Source: Trichobilharzia szidati
Lineage: Eukaryota; Platyhelminthes; Trematoda; Strigeidida; Schistosomatidae
Direction: 5' to 3'
Length of the DNA stretch: 64,000 nucleotides
Assembly: GCA_944472155.2 (NCBI GenBank)
Contig: OX235273.1
Coordinates: 2,205,204-2,269,203 of the forward strand
The notes beneath the pieces are model-generated. The model saw only the letters and a program-made list of their open reading frames with translations. It was not told the DNA's origin and searched no databases. Shown here piece after piece: positions 1-11,084 of this stretch. The translations under genes and the position numbers were made by a program. The stretch's first letter is position 1; each line of letters begins with the position of its first letter.

Positions 1-289
1 TCAACATAGTTTACGTGAAGGACTCTAGCTTACTGGCATCAAAAACGTGTCACGTATTTCTGAAGGGTTTAATACTCGTTGAAAATGACCACACTAATAA
101 TACTTAAACAATAAAGGCAATCTGATACAATTTGCGGTTGAAACTTCCTCAAAATGACAATCAAACATGCCCAATATTCAAAATGTGCTTTACAAATTAG
201 GGTGTGGCTAAAAATCATATCAAGGCATATTCTTGCATAGTACAGCAAACAGTTCAACGGCTACTTCAGCTGTTTAAAAATTTACTATT

Positions 290-1140
290 ACTATTATTGT
301 TCCCTTGGGTTCCTAGTGGAACATAGGGCTTCAACTGCACGTCTCCACTTGTTTCTGTCTTGTGCTGTACTTTTCACTTGCATCCATGTTAGTCCATACT
401 GTTCCAACTCCTCTTCACACGATCTCCTCCATGTCACCCTTGGACGTCCCACTACTCGCCGCTTCCCTTTCGGGTTCCACTCGAGCACTGGTCTGACGCG
501 CGATGTCACCCAATGGCCTCCTCAGCGAGTGTCCAATCCATCTCCACTTTCTCCTGCATATTTGTTGAGCGATTGGTTCTGGTTTTGTTTGTTCCCATAG
601 TTCCTTGTTGGTGATTCTTTCCGACCATCTGATCTTCAGTATACAGCGAAGACAGCTGTTGATAAAGGTCTGCAACAGGCTGTTGGAAATATTCTTTGTG
701 ACCCACCAAGTTTCTGATCCATCCGTATAGAAGAACTGACTGACTTGACGTTTGTATTGAAAATCCGAATTTTGTTGTTGATGCTGAGTTGAGTGACGAA
801 GATTTCCAGATTGGTTTCAGGTTGATGAATGTATTTCTCGCCTTTCCGATTCTCGATTTGACATCCTCGTCCGTTCCACCTGCCTGTAGTTGAGACAATG
901 CTCCCTATATAAGTGAATGAAGTAACCTCTTTCAAATCCCTCCCGTTGATGGTGATTGCCGCTGGACGTTGCTGTTGTTGTTGTTGTTGGTTGGTAATTT
1001 TCATGGCCTCCGTCTTGTCTATTTTCACCTGGAGTCCTGTCTTTGCTGCTTCTTCGACCAGTTTGTCGGTTTTCGCTTGTAAGTCTTCGATTTTGTGTGA
1101 CATCAAACATAAATCATCCGTGAAATCCAGGTCCTCTTGT
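290..1140 (-). mobile_element. 5'-truncated RTE (SR2-like) fragment
   Basis: On the - strand the fragment encodes the end of the reverse transcriptase and the C-terminal region of the RTE ORF seen intact at 6448-9417, with frameshifts. Recognisable pieces are a relative of [10 protein letters not shown], a Gln-rich stretch encoded by repeated CAA codons, TSFTYIGSIVSTTG, and the terminal WRRSCEEELEQYGLTW. The 3' end abuts an ATT-rich run. The IR-1 partner arm is uninterrupted at this point, and the fragment is flanked by similar TGTNTAAAAAT sequences that resemble a target-site duplication. Confidence 0.85.
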
Positions 1141-1149
1141 ATAAAAATA

Positions 1150-2590
1150 ACCTAGGTAAAACACTTTTAAAATAGTGTGTCGGCAATCGGTGGTATACTC
1201 ATCCTAAATAGACAACAGGCTTCACTGTTTAATGATAATTAAATTGTTGCAACCACAGGCTCTTTGGATTAATCATGTTAATGACTGCAACACTGATAAC
1301 TCCTGATAACTCACTTGATTACCTGTTTCGTCGCTATAAATTTAAATCAGTAATACTTCTACAGAAGCGCTTATAATTGGGTATTTCTGCTGTGTCAGTA
1401 GGTGGACTCAGAAAAAGAGTTATTAATGTTCTGTGAAACACACTACATAGAACCTGACAATTACAGACTTGGGAAACTGGTTTTCTTATTCTATCCATGT
1501 TTTTTCCAGTTATTTGTACCTGTATATTTGAAAAATTGAGTGAAAATTGGAGATATTTTTTTGTAGTTTCAATAATGAAAATTCAGAATTTCCAGATTGG
1601 TACTTGTGTTCTATCAGAAGTTCCTGAGATCATCTTCTGGGGTGAAATGTCCAAAGTGTTCTTTTGTTCGTCTATCTGCTTCTAAATACAAGTTCTAACA
1701 CATACAATTACTTATTGTAAGTTATAAAAAATTGGAGTTGAATATTTAGGTCCGACTGCGATAGGAGAAGGTACCAACAGTATCTTTCATGATTTCTACT
1801 CCACATCGATGATTCATACATATCCTTTCACTATGAATGGGTTATTGCACGAAATCACCCCTATATAGCAGATTACCGCAAATCGTTCAACTATTCACCG
1901 AGTGGTTGTGGTTACGCTTCTCAGTAAGGATGATTACCTGATATATTCCTTTCTACTACCTTAGGGTTCTATACTATCAGATTAACTGGTGCAATCAAGC
2001 GAGTCTTGGAAGCTCAACTTGTCATCCGGAGATGAGAACCAAATGATGACACATCAAGTATAACCTGAGTAATTTGAGGAAGAATCTGTTTGAGAAACTG
2101 TCTATCCAACATCTCGTATGTGAGGTAGGATTTTTTCTGGTTGATAAAGGTAAACAGGTGTCTACTCACCTGTCTGAAAAGACTCCCCTCCCCAATTTGG
2201 AAGAAGGAGAAAGAAACTAGCTGTAGGAACAGACGATCTCACCATAAACTGAAGAGTGTTTCAGTACCTACACAAAACAACTGGTACATATAATAATAAA
2301 ATACCAAAGTATGTTCGTAGGTGATGTTCTCACTAATTTGAACTTGCCATGTAATTCTGTGGTCTGAAAAGGAAACATTGAAGGAGCTTTTTATACAAGA
2401 CAAAACTGACTTAATAACTGACTGTGTAAACAAACATCTATGTTGAATTCCAGTCTCTTGGATATCATAGTTGTAACTCTAAAAATATATATTGATTAGT
2501 CTTACAAGTCCTACAGGCACGAAGACGTCATCAAGCATACACTGACGGGGTTGAAAAACTCAAAATCACGTGGCTGAATCTGTTCATTTA
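1150..2590. other. No gene recognised
   Basis: AT-rich sequence with only short open frames and no recognisable domain. From about 1310 onward it has no counterpart in the other IR-1 arm, so it was either inserted here or deleted there. The stretch about 2790-3130 is equally featureless. Confidence 0.5.
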
Positions 2591-2591
2591 T

Positions 2592-2784
2592 CTTATTTTT
2601 TTATTTTGATTTACAGCTTGATTCCACACCGTATTTTCAGTACAAGTATGGAATTTTCAGCATGGATATCCGTAGCCCAAATTTCGCAGGCCGACCATGG
2701 ATATCGGGTGTGCGCCGGCAGGGGATCGAACCCCGGACCATGTGCATGGTCGGCGAGAGTCCTAACCACTGTGCCACCGACGCA
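2592..2784 (-). repeat. tRNA-derived SINE
   Basis: Read on the - strand, the head is tRNA-like. It has an A-box-like GGCACAGTGGTTAGGA and a B-box-like GGTTCGATCC, followed by a body that ends in an A/T-rich tail. The same element occurs at 44185-44381, and a related head occurs at 30060-30210 and 63875-63950. Confidence 0.75.
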
Positions 2785-3129
2785 CAACGTGGTATGGTCG
2801 CCGACAATTGCACTCCCCTATACTATACTTTGCCTTTATTAAGTATGACTGAGGGTAGAAACGCAAAAAATATCATAATTTAGTTGCAACTAACTTTGTA
2901 ATAGTCATTCAGTAATCTTTGACGTTCTGGATGATTATTTGAGCACTGGTTAGTCGTGAGTGCAAAGCCTGGTTACATACTGGAGAACAATTGTGAACTC
3001 AGGAATAATAATTAATGCATGACTAAATTACTCCATTTACCCTCTGTAAATATTCAAGTAAATACATTCATAATATTGTAATGCGTATTTATGCTGATAA
3101 TATTAATATATATGCGTAAAACTTCGACA

Positions 3130-4745
3130 CTGTGGTAGTATGTAATTCCATATAAATCTGTTTATTAGATGTATCACATGTTGAAAAAGTATTAAAAATT
3201 ATTGGATGACAAAGTTTCGAACACAATTCACTGTTCATAATCATATCACTTATAATTACACGACTTCGAAACTTGAGTTCTATACTTTTCTTTGTTCTTT
3301 CCTATTCGTCGTAGGGTAGTAGAACTGTACCGATGTCCAGTTCGACAAGTGTTGAATCATTCCTATTATACGTATTTGCAGCTGACTCGATAAATAAAAC
3401 TGCTTTGGTTATCAATCTCTCCCTCCCTACACCCTGTGACATTAGATTTTAAAACTGTCATCCTATCCCATCCATCCCATTGTATGGTTGTGTGTAATTG
3501 CATATAGTGAGTGTTATAGCTGAACCACTCTCCAGATTTCTTATCCTGTCAGGGGCAACTAATCTAGATTTTGCTAGGTTTTTATGTCTGGCTGGTCTGA
3601 CTGCACCTGTTCTACTAGTTTGACCTATGTATTTGACCTGACAATCATTCCGGTAGGGTATTAGATAAACTAAATGGTTTTGTCTTAATGGCTCCACAGG
3701 ATCCTTTAACCGACAAAGCTTGTTTCCAATTGAGTTTGTGGGTTTGAATGCCAGCCACTTTTATTCCTGCTCTGTTAAGAATTCTGCGTGAGGTATCTGA
3801 GGTTCCTTCTTTGTTTGGGATTACTACCGATGATTTAAATTCCCTATTGTTGGTGTTGTCAATATTCTGTACATGTCTGACACGCATGTCGTCATTAACA
3901 TTATTATTATCACTATCATTACTATTATTATTAATTTTATTTTTACATTTTAGTACATACTTCCTGATCAGTTTATCAGGGTAATTATTATGTTTCAAGG
4001 CTTCTCTTATATGCCTCACGTCCTCTCTTAGATTTTCCCTGGTACTATTTAGTTTTCTTCCCTATTACATAAACATTTCACCAATCCTATTTTCACTGAC
4101 ATAGGTTGGGATGATCGGAAATCCAAACATCTGTTTGAATGTGTGGGTTTCCTGTGAACACTAGTGTTTAACTTCCCATCTTCTTTCCTTTTTACGTTGC
4201 AATCTAACATTGGAAGCTCCTCTTCCTGATCTTCCAATTCATAAGTTAATTGAATTATAACTACCTTCAAGTTGTCTTCGCTCAATACTCAAGATCAGAT
4301 GGCCGATTGGAAAAGATCAGTAACAGAGATCTCTGGCAATGAGCGAACCAACCAGGTACCGATTGTGAAACAAATAGGCAGGAAGAAATGGAGGTGGATT
4401 GGCTATACTCTGAGGAAACAATGCATCAAGTGACATCACTAGAGCAGCCATTGCTCGAGTGGAACCCGAAAGGGAAGTGGCGAGTTGGTCGTCAGTGCGA
4501 GGGTGACTTGGAGGAGGTCATGTGAAGAGGAGATGAAGGCATGTGGGCAGACATGGAGCCAGGTAAAGACACTAGCAGAGAACCGAAGGCAATGGAGACG
4601 CACGGCTGAAGCCCTATGATCGTCTAGGAATTAAAGGAAACAATAATAATACCTTCCAGTTGATGTGTTGGAAAAATCTATTTGTGTCCTATGTTTTAAG
4701 TACTGTTTCACAGTGTGATATATCTAATAAACAAATTGATATAGA
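3130..4745 (-). pseudogene. Penelope-like element A, broken copy
   Basis: The - strand carries pieces of a Penelope-like polyprotein in order. First comes the end of the reverse transcriptase (ELPMLDCNVKRK, then RKPTHSNRCLDF), then a linker with an Asn-rich tract (about 3840-3950), then the GIY-YIG endonuclease (YLIPYRNDCQVKYIGQTS). Frameshifts break the frame, for example before YIGQTS. The 3' region runs to about 3130. The element is split by an RTE fragment (4283-4650), with upstream sequence resuming at 4662-4745. Homologous copies lie at 15965-16590 and 49800-50700. The latter is the IR-1 partner and lacks the RTE. Confidence 0.8.
4283..4650 (+). mobile_element. RTE 3' fragment inserted in Penelope-like element A
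   Basis: The fragment encodes the extreme C-terminal region of the RTE ORF in several frames (relatives of [33 protein letters not shown]) and ends in an AAT-rich run. It is flanked by TACCTTCAAGTT (about 4263-4274) and TACCTTCCAGTT (about 4651-4662), which fits a target-site duplication of about 12 bp. The other IR-1 arm is uninterrupted at this position. Confidence 0.85.
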
Positions 4746-5586
4746 ATTGTGCTGACAGTAGATTTTAAGGCATCTGCCCAGGTTAAATTACTTCCGGGAG
4801 AATTGAAATCTCAACTGAATTCTTTTACTATACAGATACAACATATGAAACAACAAAACACGAAAATTTCCTTAGTGAGCTGCACTAACGCTCATATACG
4901 AGCTATAAATACAAGGCTTTTCTTCGTTCGAAAGAAATCCATCGTGTTACTCCTTTGAATAGGAATGTATAACAAGGTTGTCCGTTTCCTATAAAATCCA
5001 GACTATAATGATACTTAAAAAGCAACAGATAATATATTTAGACACTCCATGGTTGTTATTCAATAGATTTATGTATTTTTATAATTGAGTCGTTCGTTAT
5101 TTCAGTCTGACAATTTATACTACTTTCAAGTAGTACAATTATTCTAACATTATTTTAACTTAAGCTCCTAACGTCAGTATTAACCATTTGGAGATACGTT
5201 GTGTTTTAGACAGCAATCTATTGCTCCGTTGGATTCAGAGTTGTCTTGAGCAGCGGATTCTTTGTGATTCTAGAAGCTTCGACAAATTGTTGGAAAGTTC
5301 TGACACAAACTGATCTCCTCTGACGGTGATTAGCACACCAAAATTAGCAGCTGGTCCCACTGTAATATCAGTAAGTGGTGTGGCTACTGGGAGCTACTGG
5401 TGAGCTCATCAATGCAGGCTAACATGTAAACGAATTAGTAAGTGTATTTTAAGAGAACAACCAAGTCCCTATGAATATGGGTGAACCGAGGTTTTCGCTG
5501 CAAGAAGCTTCCGAAAGATGACACTGACTATCCACATACTTTAGCCCTCGGACATCACGTAAACTCACTCGGCCACTTCTGCACGT

Positions 5587-6122
5587 CACTTTGTAGGCTT
5601 AAAAATTTCACTTGCAGAAATAATTTTATCTGAAGCTTTCACCCCAGGATATGATAACAAGTGAAAATTACTGAATAAAACTTTTCTTGTAATTTCAGAG
5701 ACTATGAGCCTGGGTGAATCTTTGTTTGTGTTGTTGTATATCAACTTGCTGTTAACATATGCTAATTGTTTGAATTTGAGATTACAGCTATTTGCAGTGA
5801 GGACATGTTTTAGCTCTTTGTTATTCTTTCAATACTGGGCCAGTCTCTTAGATTCGATAGTGATCTGATGGACTGTATTCTAATGTATTCTGGACAGTGT
5901 ACCAGACTCTTGGTTCTCTACTCCCTTCATGTGTCTTATGTCACTAGGCAACTGTAATATAAAGTTTGGGTGAATAATTTTGCTTGGTGAGTATTCGTTC
6001 GTCCTCTTATTGGATGCATAAGTGAGAGGCATATAGTTTGAAAATTTATTTCGAAAACGCAGTGTAGGGTATGTAAGTGAAGCGGCAGAGACTAGTCGAA
6101 TACACGGAGGAACGTTCGGCAT
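5587..6122 (-). CDS. Unrecognised ancient coding remnant, conserved in both IR-1 arms
   Basis: Two short protein segments on this strand have close, in-frame counterparts on the opposite strand at 46280-46774. Segment one contains FRNKFSNYMPLTYASN and ends LSRIH then stop. Segment two contains YNNTNKDSPRL and ends FKPTK then stop. The stop positions match between the copies, while several substitutions separate them. I do not recognise the family. It could be part of an old transposable element or of a lost gene. A frameshift or stop separates the two segments, so the sequence is probably not functional as it stands. Confidence 0.35.
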
Positions 6123-6164
6123 TGAGCATCATTTAATATGCATTTTCCGCCATAATGAAATGGG

Positions 6165-6420
6165 TGTTGTTGTGTTCCCAACTCTCTCCTTGTATCTCAT
6201 CAAGTAAAACCAGAAATCAGTATAAAATAATCTCTGCTCGTACAACCAAGTACAGGAACTCATCGATACCATACTTGGCCCGTGTTCTAAGCGACAGAGA
6301 CAATGTTAAGCGTGAAACCTATGACTTGCTTTGTTATTAACAACATAATTTTAGGCTCTTTTATTTCTCCCTTATTCTGTATTCTATAGTGAACTCCTTC
6401 TTAAACATTCTCAGCTACCT
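6165..6420 (+). pseudogene. CR1 (SR1-like) 3' terminal fragment
   Basis: The fragment encodes the C-terminus of the CR1 ORF seen intact at 37582-40386: a relative of LSPCISSGKTR, then ARTTKYRNSSIPYLARVL, with a stop at about 6340. A short 3' UTR follows and runs into an ATT repeat that abuts the 3' end of the RTE on the other strand. It has no counterpart in the other IR-1 arm. Confidence 0.8.
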
Positions 6421-9400
6421 AAATTATTATTATTATTATTATTTCCTTTAATTCCTAGAGGAACATAGGGCTTCAGCCATGCGTCTCCATTGCGTTCGGT
6501 TTTCTGCTGTAGTTTTCACCTGGCTCCAAGTCTGCCCACACGCTTTCAATTCCTCTTCACATGATCTCCTCCAGGTCACCCTTGGACGACCAACTCGTCG
6601 CTTCCCTTTCGGGTTCCACTCGATGGCTTGTCTAGTGATGTCACTTGCTGGTTTCCTCAGAGTGTGTCCAATCCATCTCCATTTCTTCCTGCCTATTTGT
6701 TTCACGATCGGTTCCTGGTTGGTTCGCTCCCAGAGATCTTTGTTGCTGATCCTCTCCGGCCATTTGATCTTGAGTATTGAGCGAAGGCATTTGTTAATGA
6801 AGGTCTGTAGCTTGTTTGAGCTGCTCTTTGTGACACGCCAAGTCTCTGATCCGTATAGTAGTACTGACTTCACATTGGAGTTGAAAATACGGATCTTATT
6901 TTTGACGCTGAATGCTGTTGACCTCCACATAGACCTGAGAGAAATGAAAACTTGTCTTGCTTTTCCGATTCTGGCTTTGATATCCTCGTCAGTTCCTCCT
7001 GTAGTTGAGACGATGCTTCCCAGGTAGGTGAAAGAAGTTGTTTCCTTCAGGTTCCTCCCATTTATGCTGATTGTTGTCGGTTGTTGCTGTTGATGTTGGC
7101 CAGGAATCTTCATTACCTCTGTTTTGTCTATGTTCACTTGAAGTCCTATCTTTGCTGCTTCTTCTGCCAATTTGTTGCTTTTCACTTGCATATCTTCCAG
7201 TTTGTGGGAAATCAGACATATATCATCGGCGAAATCCAAATCCTCCAAGGCTTTTGTGTCGGTCCATTTTATGCCTGTTCCCTCGTTGGTTGCCGTTGTC
7301 TGCCGCATTATCCAATCTACTGCAATCAGGAAGATCATTGGTGACAGTAGACAGCCTTGTCTCACTCCCGTCCTCACTTCGAAGGATTCCGTGAGCCTCC
7401 CGTTGTGGATTACTTGGCATGCAGCGTTGTCATACAGCTGTTGGATGAGATGAATAATTGTCGGCGGCACCCCGTAGTAGCGAAGTAGTTGCCAAATCAC
7501 CTCTCGATCGACGCTGTCGAAGGCTTTCTCAAAATCGATGAAGTTGAGATAGAGAGGTGACTGCCATTCCAAACTTTGTTCAATGATAATCCGTAGGGTG
7601 GCGATTTGGTCAATGCATGACTTGTTCCTCCTGAATCCGGCCTGTTCCGGACGAAGTTTTTCATCTAGGGCTTGTTTAATTCTCTCCAGGATGATGCGAC
7701 ATAGTATCTTGCTTGGAATGGACAGAAGCATAATTCCACGCCAGTTTTTACATTGACTCAAATCTCCTTTCTTTGGCAGTTTGAATAGGTATCCGTTCTT
7801 CCAATCCTCGGGTACTTTGCCCTCTTTCCACACCTTCTCTAGTAGTGGCGTCATCAAGTCCGCTGTTGTCTCTGGGTCTATTTTCAAAGCTTCTGCTGGG
7901 ATTCCATCTGGTCCTGGCGCTTTCTCAGCTTTTAGCATCTTGATGGCATTCAGGACTTCGGATTTCGTCGGAGGGTCGATGTTCATTGGTAGTTCTGCTT
8001 CCGTTGTTGGTATTGTTGGACGCGTTGTAGGTGGCGGACGATTTAGAAGTCTTTTGAAGTGTTCAGCCCAGTGCTTCCTCTGTTCCACCTCTTTGGTGAT
8101 TGACTTTCCATTGTCGTCCTTTATTGGCTTAATCTGTGTCGAACTTTTGCCCGAAAGGTGCCTAGTTGTTTGGTATAGTGTAGCGAGGTCTCCTTTGCCT
8201 GCAGCTTGTTCTGCTTCGTTTGCCATGGTTTCACAATATTTTCTTTTGTCTTCCCTGGCACTTTTCTTCACTCTTTTGTTCAGTGCATTGTAGCTTGCAT
8301 TCAACTCCTGTTTCTGTTGCTCGTCGGTGCACTGGATAATCTTTTGTTTCGCCACCCTTCTCTCTTCTATTAGTTTCCAAGTGTCCGTAGAGAGCCACTG
8401 TTTGTCCTGTCTCTTTTTTCTGCCTAGGACTTCCATGCAGGTTTGACTCCACACCGTTTTCAATTTGTTCCAATGCTTTTCGACGCTGACCTTTTCGTTG
8501 GTGTTGATTTGTGTCTCGGCTTTTTCCTTTATGTTTGCAATGAAGATGTCCTTTGTAGCCTGGTCCTTCAGCTTTTGAGTGTTGAACTTGGCTTGTGGTC
8601 TATCTGCAGCTCCTGTTTCCCTGAAAGCTTTTAATTTGATTTGGATTGTCCCTTGTACGAGGTAGTGGTCTGAGCCAACGTCTGCTCCTCTTCTTGCTCT
8701 TGTGTCCAGTAGGCTGCGTCTCCACTTCCTCGATATTGTGATGAAGTCAATTTGGTTTTTGGTTCGCCCGTCTGGTGACACCCATGTAGCCTTGTGGATA
8801 TCTCTGTGCTTGTAAACACTGCCACCAATCACTAGTTCGTTGAAGGCGCAGAAGTCGGCGAAGAGTTCTCCGTTTTCATTCATTTCTCCAAGAGCTTCTC
8901 TACCCATGATGAGTTCTCTTCCTGTATTGTCTGGTCCCAGTTTGGCGTTCATATCTCCCATTAGTATTTTAATGTCGCCAGCTGGAGTATTGTCTATTGC
9001 TGCCTGTAGTTGTCTGTAAAATTCTTCTTTCGCTTCGAGGTCTGCGTTGTTGGTGGGTGCATAACATTGGATTATTGACACTTTTCTTCCTTTGGAGTTG
9101 AATCTGGCGGTCATTATCCTGGACGAGATCGCTTCCCATTGCATCAGGGCTTTCGTTGCCGTTGGTGACATCATGATAGCCACGCCCTCGGTGTGCGTGT
9201 GGTTATCTTCTGGGTGACCGGAGTAGATCACTGACTCTCCCGTTGATAGTTTGGTGAGTCCACTTCCATTCCATCTGCTTTCACATATTCCCAGCACTTG
9301 GATTCTGTATCTTTTCATCTCGCTGGCGATCTGGGCAGCTTTGCCAGTCTCGTACATGGTGCGGACATTCCATGTCCCCACACAGACTTTTTCTTTTGTC

Positions 9401-9470
9401 GCAAGGAGATTGCTCATGGTGAAGTTTCTGTAGCAGGTTTGTTTACATCCATCATCACAAAGATAGATTG
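6421..9470 (-). mobile_element. Near-complete RTE-clade (SR2-like) non-LTR retrotransposon
   Basis: A single-ORF non-LTR element with a very short 3' UTR and an ATT-repeat tail at about 6424-6441. Sequence shared with the other IR-1 arm resumes at about 9455-9480, which sets the 5' limit. It is the only RTE copy in the window without internal frameshifts, so it is probably young. At least eight truncated relatives are present. Confidence 0.85.
6448..9417 (-). CDS. RTE ORF: endonuclease plus reverse transcriptase
   Basis: This is the retrotransposition polyprotein. It nicks chromosomal DNA with an AP-like endonuclease and copies element RNA at the nick. The frame is open from 9504, but codons upstream of about 9455 read host DNA, so I take the methionine at 9417 (MSNLLATKEK) as the more natural start, giving about 989 residues. 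The N-terminal exonuclease-endonuclease-phosphatase domain shows GTWNVRTM, CESRW, YAPTNN, MGDMNAKLG and GSDHYLV. The reverse transcriptase shows [34 protein letters not shown] and the FADD active-site motif near 7230. The C-terminus ends in [13 protein letters not shown]. No stop or frameshift is seen, so the ORF could be functional. RTE-clade assignment is from motif recognition. Confidence 0.9.
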   Translation of the reverse strand: MSNLLATKEKVCVGTWNVRTMYETGKAAQIASEMKRYRIQVLGICESRWNGSGLTKLSTGESVIYSGHPEDNHTHTEGVAIMMSPTATKALMQWEAISSRIMTARFNSKGRKVSIIQCYAPTNNADLEAKEEFYRQLQAAIDNTPAGDIKILMGDMNAKLGPDNTGRELIMGREALGEMNENGELFADFCAFNELVIGGSVYKHRDIHKATWVSPDGRTKNQIDFITISRKWRRSLLDTRARRGADVGSDHYLVQGTIQIKLKAFRETGAADRPQAKFNTQKLKDQATKDIFIANIKEKAETQINTNEKVSVEKHWNKLKTVWSQTCMEVLGRKKRQDKQWLSTDTWKLIEERRVAKQKIIQCTDEQQKQELNASYNALNKRVKKSAREDKRKYCETMANEAEQAAGKGDLATLYQTTRHLSGKSSTQIKPIKDDNGKSITKEVEQRKHWAEHFKRLLNRPPPTTRPTIPTTEAELPMNIDPPTKSEVLNAIKMLKAEKAPGPDGIPAEALKIDPETTADLMTPLLEKVWKEGKVPEDWKNGYLFKLPKKGDLSQCKNWRGIMLLSIPSKILCRIILERIKQALDEKLRPEQAGFRRNKSCIDQIATLRIIIEQSLEWQSPLYLNFIDFEKAFDSVDREVIWQLLRYYGVPPTIIHLIQQLYDNAACQVIHNGRLTESFEVRTGVRQGCLLSPMIFLIAVDWIMRQTTATNEGTGIKWTDTKALEDLDFADDICLISHKLEDMQVKSNKLAEEAAKIGLQVNIDKTEVMKIPGQHQQQQPTTISINGRNLKETTSFTYLGSIVSTTGGTDEDIKARIGKARQVFISLRSMWRSTAFSVKNKIRIFNSNVKSVLLYGSETWRVTKSSSNKLQTFINKCLRSILKIKWPERISNKDLWERTNQEPIVKQIGRKKWRWIGHTLRKPASDITRQAIEWNPKGKRRVGRPRVTWRRSCEEELKACGQTWSQVKTTAENRTQWRRMAEALCSSRN

Positions 9471-9649
9471 ACATGCTACACTGTAAAGTAACAGTACTGA
9501 CCAATAGTCTTTGAAGTAAAATTCACATGATGTTCATCATAGAAAAGCGAAGTAATCATGAGAGGACTTTCTTTCTATCTTTCTATCTGCACTTCATACT
9601 TCAGACACTCTATCCCACTTTTATTTTGATTCACTTGTGGATATTCAAT

Positions 9650-10800
9650 AATTAGAAAGAAAAGAACACGAAGTTCACCAAAGATATCTTTTCGGCGATT
9701 TCATTTTCAAAAGCTGTACAATCGCATTTAAATACATAATTTTACATGGAGACAATTCTTATTTGATTCTACATAATTACGATGGCGAATGAAAGGTGAT
9801 AATTATTTCCAACTAGATATGGTTTTTACGAGAGGCTTAGAAACAAAATTACACAGGATTAGAACAGATATCAAGTGTATAAAAATGAACATGGAAACAA
9901 AATTGAAGTAATAATTTTCAACTTGAGATGGGAATTAGGACGTTCGAATATAGATTACAAGAGCCTTAGAAATTATATAGGGTTACAACGAATTACAGGT
10001 GTGTAGAAAATGAGCATGGAAACAAAAATTGAAATAGTAGTTTTAACCTGAAACGAAAGTTAGGAGGTGTGAATATAGATTACAAGAGCCCTAGAAACAC
10101 AAAAATTTCACAGGATTAAGATATAATTGTAAAATAGTTAATTTTTTATTATTAAGCGAATTATAAATGTGAACAGGAAAAGCATGGAAACAAACTTAAC
10201 TGTTTTCATAACTGAAAAAATGGGGTGAATCGAATGAAGATTAAGGGAGTAAGAATCACACACACAGCGAACGAAAAAGGATCAAAAAGAAAAGAGAGAA
10301 CGAAAGAAGAAAAAGAGAAAAACGGAAGCTAAGGTAACATACCGAACTAGGTCCATGGTAGTTGTAGAGGTTGTACTAATTTCTTTTGAACACACAGCTC
10401 CGGCTTCCCGATGCATACTGTGAGGGCTTCTGTAGTACAGAGAAGTGCGAAACATACTGCTTTCGGTAGGTTTCTGTTGACTTTGTAAATTACTTTGAAA
10501 GAATCAGTTGAGATGTTGTGGGAGGTGTTGATCAGATGTTCAATAATGGTACTTCTGATTGAACACACACTTGTTATCCATTCTAATTCTGTGTAATTTT
10601 TGTTTCTAAGCCTCTCGTAAAAACCATATCTAGTTGGAAATAATTATCACCTTTTATTTGTCGTCATAATTATGTAGAATCAAATAAGAATTGTCTCCAT
10701 GTAAAATTATGTGTTTAAATGAGATTGTACAGCTTTTGAAAATGAAATCGCCGAAAAGATATCTTTGGTGAACTTTGTGTTCCTTCTTTCTAATGTCCAT
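9650..10800. mobile_element. Foldback element with about 190-bp terminal inverted repeats
   Basis: About 9654-9845 is the reverse complement of about 10590-10800, with roughly 90% identity by eye. The interior is A-rich and has no convincing coding frame. The element interrupts sequence that is continuous in the other IR-1 arm (about 44570-44610). The 12-bp TATTCAATAATT occurs on both sides, next to the left arm and about 17 bp outside the right arm, which fits a target-site duplication. The superfamily cannot be assigned from the sequence. Confidence 0.75.
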
Positions 10801-11084
10801 ATGGCTGTTATTCAATAATTCACAGCTGTGTGAAGTCATTCAATGAGTTTGTTGAAAATTAACAGGTAGGCAGGTAGATGTCAGTATCTGAGACGATTTT
10901 AAACCGGATCTATTTCGACTTGGTAACTCACATCACCTTCATGAACAATAAAATCTGTCTACAAAACATACAACAAGAACTCATGTAGACACACACACAG
11001 GCATTAATACAAAAACACGTAGGAAGACGAAGGATATCAATTAGTGTTGAAGCAGGCTGCACATCAACCTCTCAGAAAGTCATC

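Noticed and set aside
7071..8293. Several + strand open frames of 80-180 codons
   Set aside because: They are shadows of the RTE polyprotein on the opposite strand.
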